Part shown: positions 55,655 through 64,000 of the stretch, one piece after another
Layout of the letters: every line of letters starts with the position of its first letter
Position numbering within the stretch: position 1 is the first letter of the stretch
DNA from: Podocnemis expansa
Lineage: Eukaryota > Chordata > Testudines > Podocnemididae
Length of the DNA stretch: 64,000 bases
Assembly: GCA_007922195.1 (NCBI GenBank)
Contig: ML682120.1
Span: 338,693-402,692, forward strand
Direction: 5' to 3'
Translations under genes and position numbers: made by a program
The notes under the pieces: model-generated
Database searches by the model: none
Seen by the model: the letters and a program-made list of their open reading frames with translations, nothing else
Told to the model about the DNA's origin: nothing

Positions 55655-55885
55655 GAAAAAAAAATCTGGAGTGCCAAATGCATGTCTCACCTGCTAAGAC
55701 TTAGATTAGCCCCACAATCAAAAACACTGAGGCAAACAGCTCAATTAAAAGGAAGATTTACCAAAGCAATCAAGTTTTTTTCATAACTAAATAGGACCTC
55801 CCACACAAAAGGCATTGCAAATCCTCTAGGCAGTCCTAGAAACTGTATAAAAACCATCACAATGTCTCTGAACGTCATTTACTTG
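55655..55885 (+). promoter_or_regulatory. CBP unit D promoter and exon 1
   Basis: TATAAAAA at 55,846-55,853 in GAAACTGTATAAAAACC. Conserved upstream words: ACTGAGGCAAACAGCTC, ACTAAATAGGACCTCC, AATCCTCTAGGCAGTCC. Exon 1 would end at CTTG/GTAAAC (GT at 55,886-55,887), a weaker donor than in unit B. Confidence 0.65.
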
Positions 55886-56983
55886 GTAAACTGAGTAAAT
55901 CCAGTCCAACTCTTTGTAACTTTAGAGATGTTACAGAACAGTATTTTTTCCCTTTAAGAATAAATCTTAAACACCCTTTTTGTGACTTTCATCAGGGACG
56001 AGAGTGTCCGTCCATACATATCTACTGGATCTATCATTTTTAGTTAAGGCTGCAAGGATAATTGTAGAAACTTATGCAGCTGGAAAACATGCTTCCTGTT
56101 GGTTGGAAATAGATTTAGAACAGGAGTGTCCAACTTTTTTGAATGAGGGGGTCGCATTGCAATTCTTTTCTCAGACAAGGGCTGATGAGATTTTTGTTTT
56201 GTTTTATTTGGGGTTTTTTTTTGTTTTGTTTTGTTTTTTGTTTTTGTTTTTTGTTTGTTTGTTTGTTTGTTTGTTTGTTTTGGTTTGGTTTGGTTTGGTT
56301 TGGTTTTTGTTTTTGTTTTCTTTGTTCGTTTTTGTTTTTGTTTAATATTCCTAGCCCCACACAGCCCACACAAGTGAGTGCAGTGGCTCCATGGGCCAGG
56401 TAAGAGACCTTGCTGGGCCAGATTCTGGCCTGCAGACCACTGTTTGAACAAGTCTGATTTAGAATCTTTAAAATCTTTAAGTAACTTGAAAAAGTCCCTT
56501 AGCCATTTTCTACTTAGCTAGATTAAAAACATTTACAGATTAACCCATTCAGGCCCAGTTGAGTGGTCTTTTCCTTTAGTCTGAAACAGCTGTTACTATG
56601 CACTATTAGAGGCAAGGAAATGGATAAACTTGACAGCTGGTGTAATCCAATCTAGCAATTTTTATGTTCTTATGAGAGAAATACCCGCTGAAGTAGCTCG
56701 TTCCCAGATGCAGCATTTAGTGTGAGTGTTTTTCAGACAGAATTAATGAGAGTGCATTCAAAGAGGCTGGTTGGGAGTGAAATGTCCTTTGAGTGGAAAG
56801 GAGGCATAGAAAGAGAAAATCGGGGGGCTGGGGGGGGCATAGCCACCAACATAGGAACTAAGTCCATTCCTCCTCTCTGTAATGCCCCAGAGACCTCACC
56901 ACTACAATAACTGAGTGTTGAAGCACTTTTTTTCACTAGCAGTAGAACCTTCTCTTTACTTTACTTACTGATGTGTCTTTCAG
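55886..56983 (+). other. 5'UTR intron of CBP unit D
   Basis: From GTAAAC to GTCTTTCAG ending at 56,983; contains a hAT element at 56,121-56,456. Confidence 0.55.
56121..56456. mobile_element. Non-autonomous hAT element with TTTG-rich core
   Basis: CAGGAGTGTCCAACTT to GTTTGAACAAGTCTG, flanked by a perfect 8-bp duplication ATTTAGAA (56,113-56,120; 56,457-56,464). About 56,190-56,345 is a (TTTTG)n/(TTTG)n tract that produces spurious ORFs on both strands. Confidence 0.9.
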
Positions 56984-57004
56984 ATTTATCTCCATCAGAG
57001 AAAA

Positions 57005-57447
57005 ATGGCTCACTCAAGCTTATCCTATCCAGAACACGGAGTGAACTGACCTGCTCTGGTTACTGGCACCTTTAAGGAGCCAAGTACTATGAAGCGCCTG
57101 ATTCCCTAGTGTTGATGACACCCTCTCTGATTGTTGTTACTACCCCTGGACCAATTCTCAGCTATTTCCCTCAGCACAATGAAGTGAAAGCTATGTATAC
57201 CCTGTGGTTAGAACTCATTTCAGTCTGGGGGGATTGTATGGCTATGGAGCTATACAGAAGGATAGTATGATTTAGGGCAATATGGTCTTAACAAGGGCCA
57301 TTACAGATATGGGGGATTGTGTGGCTATTGGGGAGGTTTGGTTATGTTGGATTGTAGGGTACTCAAGGCTGCTCTGGTTACAGGGGAATGTACAGCTCCA
57401 GGGTATCCTACCACAGGTACCTGAATGAAAGTAGTGGACCATGTTAA
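57005..57447 (+). pseudogene. Corneous beta-protein pseudogene (unit D)
   Basis: ATG 21 nt after the acceptor. M-A-H-S-S-L-S-Y-P-E is followed by a TGA near 57,047. Traces of the core survive in other frames (P-G-P-I-L-S-x-F-P-Q at about 57,145-57,175; Gly/Tyr-rich codons to the end) and the exon ends at the expected stop TAA 57,445-57,447 after GGACCATGT. Several stops and indels and loss of much of the Gly-rich tail show long decay. It retains promoter and acceptor, so transcription is conceivable. Confidence 0.88.
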
Positions 57448-58634
57448 ACCAGGCAAGAATATCTCTGGGAAAAGACCAGGACAAGAACAGAAAGCTCCAG
57501 ATTCACAATTGACCTTTTCGCCATGACGTTCCCAGCAGCTATGCAGGCCTGGCCCCAGCTGAACTCAGCGTGAGCTGTGTCTGCTCAGCACCTTGGGCTT
57601 CTAGACGTGTCTAATGTTACTTTCTGTGAGCCTTTCTGCCAGTGCTTTCGCAGCCGCATGCTGTCTTCTAGTTGCATGTGGGCTTATTCTGGATTGCAGT
57701 CAGGCTGCTAACACTAACCCTTCAGTGTGAAGGAAACAAGGGCCTTAAGATAGATGTTAGCTATTTCTTATCCCTTTTAGTCTCTTTATGGGGGAGAGAG
57801 TGACATTGCTATCTAGGAGAATTAGACCCAGAATTCTCTAACCTTTCCTTCCAAACATCCTTTCACCATCTCACAGTGAACTTTGCTGTGTGACAAATGA
57901 ATAATCAAGAAGTTACATAGGCCTTTGATTCCAGCTTGCGCTGTCTCCTTTCCTTCTAACTGGGGTAAAACAAGTCATTGAAATTGTTAAAATGGAGATT
58001 TGTTTGTCCAATTCTGCAGCTCCAATAAAGGAATAATAACTTCATGTTTAAAATGCATCTCAGTGAGACAGGCAGTTGATCACAGCCCTTCTTGAAACAC
58101 CAAAAATATATTCTTTCTGCTCTGAATTATTTATATCTGTACTAAAACTTTTTTGCATTAAAATATATCTTCTGCTTTTCCTTGTTTCTACCTCTTTGTT
58201 TAAAAATAATGCTGGATGAAATTCCTCCCTGTAAAACTGGCAGCAGCTGATGCTTCTCACCTGGCAAGTTTCAAAGCCAAGGAATAAGAGACTAAAATCC
58301 TTTAAGAGAGTTCACAGCATTATGCAGTTCCTCTGCACAGAGGTGGAGTTCCTCCTTGCATTACCTGTTTTTAGCAAAAAGCTTTTTCTTGCAAACACTT
58401 TTACATGGATTTTCACAGTAAGCATCTATGTGAGTGTTTGCAAGATAGCAAACCAGGTTTTCAGAACAAGGAAAATTCATCACCTAATCTCATGGAAAAT
58501 GAGTTAATGTGAGTCTTGCTCATATGCTCAGGTTTTAACTGATCTCCCTCTTTAGGGTCAGAAAACAATTTTCCCACAGGGCAGATTGACAAAGACTAAT
58601 GGTGAGCGGTGGGGGTGGTTGCCTTCTTTTATAG
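57448..58634 (+). other. Unit D 3'UTR and flank
   Basis: ATTAAA at 58,157-58,162 matches the signals of units A, B and E. Parallels 12,372-13,440. No gene. Confidence 0.6.
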
Positions 58635-58845
58635 CAGGGGTTTCAAACATGTGGGTCAAGGGCCACATGCAGCCCCCTAAAGCTATTTCCTGCGGCCTGC
58701 AACAACACTATTGTTACCAATATTTGCAATATCATTGCATAAAAAGGTTTCAGTGGTACAGTCCTCGGGCTAACGTACTAGTCCTCATGTGGCCGTGTAC
58801 TAGTCCTCATGCAGCTCTCATGCTGATTTGAGTTTGAGACCCCTG
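58635..58845. mobile_element. Short non-autonomous hAT element
   Basis: CAGGGGTTTCAAACATG to GAGTTTGAGACCCCTG. Flanks TTTTATAG and CTCTACAG agree at 5 of 8 bases, a worn duplication. Confidence 0.75.
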
Positions 58846-59243
58846 CTCTACAGCACGGGGCATGGCTCACTTGCTGGTGGATACTCTGTACCTTAAACTC
58901 TTTCAACCATGCTTCAAGGACTTTAGTAACTCAGTCATAGGCTAGTGCACAGCTCCTTAAAGATTTTGGACTGTTATCAAAAAACACTGAGCATGGATTC
59001 CTCTTGTTAAAGTCATTCGGAGTTTTGGGTACTCAGCACTTTAGAAAAATACACCCATAACCTCTCATATCAATCAGGCATCTAAAACAACTGGCTCCTT
59101 TGGAAAGAGGTTTGCCTAGAGATATAAGCAAGATTACTCTCATATTCGTTGATATAGCTCAGGTCCAATTCTACTAGGTATGGAGTCTTGCACGAAATAC
59201 TATCACTATAGTTCAAATGATTAGAGTTGTGAGGCCTTTCAAT
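58846..59243. other. Unit D/E junction, non-coding
   Basis: No gene. Lies between the 3' flanks of D (plus) and E (minus), which face each other. Confidence 0.45.
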
Positions 59244-59294
<51 letters not shown>

Positions 59295-59297
59295 AAA
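59244..59297 (+). repeat. (GAAA)n microsatellite
   Basis: About 13 uninterrupted GAAA units at the D/E junction. Confidence 0.95.
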
Positions 59298-59415
59298 CAT
59301 GTTTAGTTTAAACTAACCGCTTAGTTCAAACTTATTTAGTTCTAACTAGCATGGCTATATCATGCTACTTTGAACTAAAATTCAAACTAAGTTCAAACTA
59401 AGAGGTTAATTCACT
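59298..59415. mobile_element. Fragment of AT-rich Harbinger-type element
   Basis: TTAGTTTAAACTAACC, TTAGTTCAAACTT and TTTGAACTAAAATTCAAAC words as in 6,522-6,943; no termini. Confidence 0.6.
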
Positions 59416-60261
59416 CCATGGTTTCAAAAGTTGAAACTTGAGAAGTGCTGCCTGCTACGCAAGGAGGAATTTCATTCAGTGCAATTTTCAAAAAAGGAGA
59501 ACAAGAAGACCCATGTTATATTGAAGCATAATTTTTAATATGAATGAAATTAGCATTACACAGTTACAGGTATTAATAATACAGAACAAAAGACTATTTC
59601 CAGTGTTTCAAGAAAGGCTGTGACTGATTACCTTCTTTGTTAGGATGCATTTCAAACAAGATGTTCTTTGCCCTTTCTTCGAGCTGCAGAGGTGGACAAA
59701 CAAATACCTTTTGCAACTATTTTCAGCAAACTGTTTTACCCCAGTTAATGGGAAAGGTGATAAAACGAACTAGAAGTAGAGGCCTCCATAGCTTCTCAGT
59801 TCTAGATCTTCAATATCAAACTTCAAAATGAGACACTGAAGGGATGTAGGGATGGAAAGAATAGAAAATTCTGGTGCTAATTCTCCTCGACAGTGAGGTC
59901 ACTATCTCCCCTGAAGAGCAAGTTAAAGGGATAATAAATGTAAATGATAGCTGTGTTAAGGTCCTGCTTCCTTCATGACATAGAGTTAGTGTTAGCAACT
60001 TAAGTGTAATGCAAAATGAGCCTGCATGTGAATAAAAGACAGCAAGTGGTAGGAAAGCACTAGCAGAAAGTGTCAGAGAGTGTAGTATTAGAAATACAGC
60101 TGGGAACCCAAGGTGTTGAGCAGATACAGTGCACTCTGAGTTCAGCTGGTGTCAGGCCTGCACAGCACCTGGGAAAGTCATGTGCAAAAGGTCAACTGTG
60201 AATCTGTAGCTTGCTATTCATGTCCCAAACTTTTCTGTTCCCACAGATATTCCTTCTGTGT
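59416..60261 (-). other. Unit E 3'UTR and flank (inverted)
   Basis: On the minus strand ATTAAA lies at 59,534-59,539, about 0.7 kb after the stop, as in the other units. Sequence such as GAGCTGCAGAGG and the region 59,900-60,250 matches the 3' flanks of A, B and D in reverse. No gene. Confidence 0.6.
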
Positions 60262-60676
60262 TTAACAGGGCCCACAGATTCTACCCAGGTATCTGTGGCA
60301 GGATACCCCTGAGCCACATATTCCCAAGTATCTGTAAAGACCCATATAACCACAGAATCCCCCAGAACCATAAAACCCCCATAACCACCATATCCCCATA
60401 AACCACACTATCCTCCACAACCCCTTCCATAGCTCTACAAACCCCCAAACCAAATGAGCCCCCATAGCTGGCCCCAACCACAGGTGCTCCTATAGCTCCC
60501 ACATCACTATGCTGAGGAAAATTGCTGAGAATTGGTCCCGGGATGGTCACAACAGCCACTGATGGTCGATTATTACTTAGGAGTCAGGGCACATCCTAAC
60601 ACATGGCTCATTGCAGCTGCCACTAAATGGAATGGATGGGGTGACTCCGCATTCTGTATAGGACAGAGCAAGGCAT
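60262..60676 (-). pseudogene. Corneous beta-protein pseudogene (unit E, inverted)
   Basis: Acceptor CATTTCAG (AG at 60,698-60,699), then ATG at 60,676-60,674. A 5-nt loss near the start puts C-L-A-L-S-Y-T-E-C-G-V out of frame. The ORF with N-E-P-C-V-R-M-C-P-D-S then stops. V-V-T-I-P-G-P-I-L-S-N-F-P-Q and H-S-D-V-G-A-I-G-A-P-V-V-G-A follow in a new frame, and the Gly/Tyr tail with C-H-R-Y-L-G-R-I-C-G-P-C in a third, stop at 60,262-60,264. At least three lesions. The preserved core reads closer to intact CBPs than unit D's. Confidence 0.88.
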
Positions 60677-60697
60677 CTTACCAGGATGGAGGTAAAC

Positions 60698-62544
60698 CTG
60701 AAATGCACAACAGAAGATAGACTAAAGAGAAGGTTCAAGTGCTTATGGAAGAAAAGCTTCAAAGATTGGCTATTGCTGTAATCAGATCACTGTGGAGTCT
60801 TAGGGTATGTCCACATGTACCTTTTAAATCAAAATAATGTTGGTTATTTCAATTTAAAAAATATTTTGTCCATATGACATTTTCTTGAATCAAAATGACA
60901 AGCTCCATCATTTTGCTTCAAGAGACGATGGATTGAAACAGCTAAAACCTACTTTAAAGTGAAATGGTTGTTGAATTGAAACGGTTGTTTCGAAATAACG
61001 CCATTTGGATGCGTTATTTCAAAACAGCACTTTTTCGTTTCAAAGATTTGACCTTCCTCCCAGGGTGCATGGCAGCTTGGAAGGAAGCTCCCTCCACCCC
61101 ACCCCCCATCAGCCCCCTAGCCAGGAAGTGCATCAGTACCCTGGAGGGAGGGGTGGTGCAGGGGGGGATTGCAGGGTGGCAGAGTTGGAGATCGCGGGGC
61201 GCCCAGCTTCCCCCACTGCTTCCCAGGCAGTGGGGGCAGGGATCAGGGTGCCCTGCTTCCCTTGCCACTTCCCAGGTGGCAGGGGCAGGGATCTCAGCAA
61301 GCCAGGTTGTGAAGCAGCGGAGAAAGTGGGGCACCTCAATCCCTGCCCCTGCCGCTGGATTTGGGATGCCCGGCAATCTCCAACCCCACCACCTGGGGAG
61401 CAGCGGGGGAAGCGGGGCACCTTGATGTCTGCCCCCACTGCCCGGGAAGCGGTGGAGGAAGTGGGGCACCCCAGATCTCTGACCCCACTGCCTGGGAAAC
61501 GGCAAGAGAAGCAGAACGCCCCACAATCCTTGCTCTGGAGGCTTTTTCCTCCAGCCATTGGCTCTCCTGGGGAGAACCAGGGGGGGGATTGGGTGGCAAC
61601 ATGGCCCTGCCAGGGGGCCATGTTGCCACACCTCCCAGCGTGCCCCTCTCCCAAATCGAACTAACAAGTCCTGTATTGAGACATGCTAGTTCGATTTGGG
61701 GGGTTTTGTGTGGAACTGTGAAATCAATTTAACTGACATCAATTTAACAACTTTTATAGCGCTTTGGTTAAATCAATTTAAGTTAAATCGATTTAACCAT
61801 GTAGGTGTGGACATAGCCTTAGAGAGAGTGGTGGAGAAGACTTAATCCATATGTTCATGGCTATGTGTTTGTTCATATTTCCTTTTTCCAAACCTTTTGT
61901 CCACTCATACCTTATTTCCCCCTCAGGTGGCCCCTTTGAATCTCTCTCAGTGATTTTGTCTGAGAAATACTGAGTAGAACAAGTGTTAACTATTTCTATG
62001 ATGGATACCTGGGATTCTGTGTCCATCTGAGATATATCTCAAATAGGCCATGAATGGGATAATGGTAATCATATCCTTTCCTTTGAGGATTTAATTTCTG
62101 AATTCAGCCAGTTGACTCCAGCATCAGAGTATGGTTCTTTGGTTTTCCATGCCATGTGAGTCACATATACCTGATGATAAACTAATGGAAACTTTTATTT
62201 TCCCAAACAAATCACTTAGGACAAGACCCTGTCCTGGAGTACAATGGGTTCAGCGACAATGTCTTCCATGGAGCAACATTAATTTTTTTCTGTTCGGGAA
62301 TGAGAGTCTTCAATAGGTATTTCTGCTTCTAAGGAGAGGAATTGCTAGACTGGATTATGCCAGTTTTCAGGTTAATCTATTCTCCTGTTTCCATTAGTGA
62401 GGGGTATCAGCTATTTCAGAACAAAGTAAAAGACCACTGAACTGGTCCTGTGTGGACTAACCAGGGAAAGTTTCTTCCTAATCTAGCTAAGTGAAAAATC
62501 CTTCAGGGACTTTCTAAAGTTAATTAAAACATTTTAATGCTCTA
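60698..62544 (-). other. 5'UTR intron of unit E, with insertions
   Basis: Minus-strand match to introns of A and D: 62,440-62,510 is the complement of 10,670-10,760. Contains a Harbinger-type element and is cut at 62,545 by a CR1, so its exon 1 and promoter are not in view. Confidence 0.6.
60803..61818. mobile_element. Harbinger-type element with perfect TTA duplication
   Basis: GGGTATGTCCACATGTAC to GGTGTGGACATAGCC, flanked by TTA (60,800-60,802; 61,819-61,821). GC-rich core 61,070-61,540 has loose repeats of GGCAGGGGCAGGGATC and GTGGGGCACC; ORFs of 97-219 codons on both strands arise from it. Shares the GGCAACATGGCCCTGCCAGG block with 4,735. Confidence 0.92.
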
Positions 62545-64000
62545 GAATCATAGAATCATAGGGTTGGAAGGGACCTCATAGGTCATCTAGTCCAACCCCC
62601 TGCCAGAGGCAGGACCACTCCCACTAAACCATCCCAGTCATGGTTTTGTCCAGCTGGGCCTTAAACACCTCCAAAGATGGAGACTCCACCACCTCCCTTG
62701 GCAGCTCATTCCAAGGCTTCACCACTCTCCTAGTAAAAAAGTTTTTTCTAATATCCAGCCTCAACCTCCCAAACTGCAACTTGAGAACATTGCTCCTCGT
62801 TCTGTCCTCTGTTACTACCGAGAACAGTCAAGCTCCATCTTCCTTAGAGCATCCCTTCAAGTAGTTGAAGGTTGCTATCAAATCCCCCCTCAATCTTCTC
62901 TTCTGCAGACTAAATAAACCTAATGCTTTCAGTCTTTCCTCATAGGGTTTGTGCTCCAGCCCTTTAATCATTTTGGTTTCCCTCCTGTGAACTCTCTCTA
63001 GCATGTCCCTGTCCTTTTTGTAGTGGGGAGCCCAAAACTGAACACAGTATTCTAGATGTGGCCTTGCCAGTGCAGAATAGAGGGGAATGATCACATCCCT
63101 TGATCTGCTGGTAATACTTCTTTTGATGCAGCCCAGTATGCCATTGGCCTTTTTGGCAGCAAGAGCACACTGCTGACTCATATCTAGCTTCCCATCCACC
63201 ATGACCCCCAGGTCCTTTTCTACACTGCTGCTACTTAGCTGAATGTTTCCCAGCCTGTAGCAGTGCATGGGGTTTTTCGTCCCACATGCAGGATTTTACA
63301 CTTGTCCTTATTGAAGCTCATAAGATTTCTATTGGCCCACTGTTCCAATTTATCTAGGTCTCCCTGAATCCTGTCCTTGCCCTCCAACGTGTCTACTGGT
63401 CCCCCCAGCTTGGTGTCATCCGCAGACTTACTGAGAATGCAGTCTATTCCATCATCCAGATCATTGATGAAAATGTTGAACAGAACCGGCCCCAGGACCG
63501 ACCCCTGGGGCACACCACTCGTTACTGCTTGCCAACTTGACATGGAGCCATTGATTCCTACACACTGAAACCGTTGATCTAGCCAGTTTTCTATCCACCT
63601 TATAGTCCACCTATCCAACCCATACTTCCTTAATTTGTCAATGAGAATGCTGTGGGAAACTGTATTAAAAGCCTTGCAAAAATCAAGGTATATCACATCA
63701 ACGGTTCTTCCTGCATCCAGAAAACCAGTCATCTGATCATAGAAGGAGATGAGATTGGTCAGGCATGATTTATCCTTGGTAAATCCATGCTGACTGTTCC
63801 TGATCACTTTATTTTCCTCTAAGTGTTTGAGGATGGATTCTTTGAGAATCTGCTCCATAATTTTTCCAGGGATTGAGGTAAGGCTGCCAGGTCTATAATT
63901 CCCTGGATCCTCCTTTTTGCCTTTCTTGAAAATAGGCACTACATTTGCTTTTTTCCAATCCTCTGGCACCTCCCCCGTTCCCCATGAGTTTTGAAAGATA
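62545..64000 (-). mobile_element. CR1 LINE, 3' part, runs off the window
   Basis: The 3' terminus carries the CR1 hallmark ATGATTCTATGATTCT repeat at 62,545-62,562. Reverse transcriptase in the ORF 63,235-63,969: [17 protein letters not shown], motif [12 protein letters not shown], motif [14 protein letters not shown]. The catalytic A-D-D is preceded by Ser (K-S-A-D-D-T-K-L) where CR1 usually has Phe. One base is missing near 63,280, shifting the rest into the ORF 62,828-63,268 ([18 protein letters not shown]). Fewer lesions than the CR1 at 19,060, so a younger insert. The endonuclease half lies outside. Confidence 0.92.

Noticed and set aside
56004..56451. Phe/Leu-rich (plus) and Lys/Asn/Gln-rich (minus) ORFs
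   Set aside because: Translations of a TTTG-rich simple repeat inside a hAT element.
61005..61667. ORFs of 173-219 codons on both strands
   Set aside because: Same reason; they lie inside the Harbinger-type element with TTA duplication.
1..64000. Crocodilian or bird origin
   Set aside because: CBP N-terminus S-L-x-Y-P-E-C with the C-H-R-Y-L-S-G-S-C-G-P-C-type end and Gly-Tyr tail, and the dense Harbinger-type elements, fit turtles better from what I recall; this is a judgement and not proven without a search.

Overview
The window looks like nuclear DNA of a turtle. Five copies of an avian/reptilian corneous beta-protein (CBP, 'beta-keratin') unit are present. They are buried in sauropsid-type repeats: CR1 LINEs, PIF/Harbinger elements with long AT-rich inverted repeats, several hAT families, retroviral LTRs and one full-length endogenous retrovirus (ERV). 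The CBP proteins start M-A-C-S-S-L-x-Y-P-E-C, carry the V-I-T-P-S-P-V...P-G-P-I-L-S-x-F-P-Q core and end G-P-C, which fits turtle scale/claw CBPs best. There are no bacterial features, CRISPR arrays, tRNA or rRNA genes that I can see.

Layout. Unit A (1-about 14,650): 5' flank with three GC-rich hAT elements, a 1.6-kb minisatellite, LTR and Harbinger insertions, an inverted partial copy of its own 5' flank, promoter and exon 1 near 9,700-9,962, frameshifted CBP at 11,921-12,371. Unit B (about 14,650-38,900): Harbinger element with an LTR inside, a CR1 broken by nested DNA transposons, an autonomous-type Harbinger (21,535-25,213), the ERV (26,099-34,350, minus strand), promoter at 35,650-35,926, CBP at 36,657-37,132 with one 1-nt lesion. 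Unit C (about 38,900-47,965): nested inverted-repeat elements, a local 0.77-kb tandem duplication, a second Harbinger carrying a solo LTR of the same ERV family, and a promoter/exon 1 with no coding exon. Unit D (about 47,966-59,240): GC-rich unclassified insertion with a 239-aa ORF (51,091-52,188), hAT and Harbinger elements, promoter at 55,650-55,885 and a decayed CBP at 57,005-57,447. Unit E is inverted (about 59,420-62,544, minus strand): decayed CBP at 60,262-60,676, with a Harbinger element in its intron and a CR1 (62,545-64,000) cutting off its promoter side.

How it fits together. The CBP units share one architecture: TATA promoter, short non-coding exon 1, 0.7-1.9-kb intron in the 5'UTR, single coding exon, ATTAAA about 0.7 kb downstream. 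They arose by unit duplication, four head-to-tail and one inverted. No copy has an uninterrupted coding frame in this sequence; the copy at 36,657 is closest. Because units are paralogous, many transposon insertions can be checked against an empty site in a sister unit, which gives a relative history: unit duplication, then transposon loading, then nested insertions. Element boundaries given with target-site duplications (TSDs) were read directly; unit boundaries are approximate.
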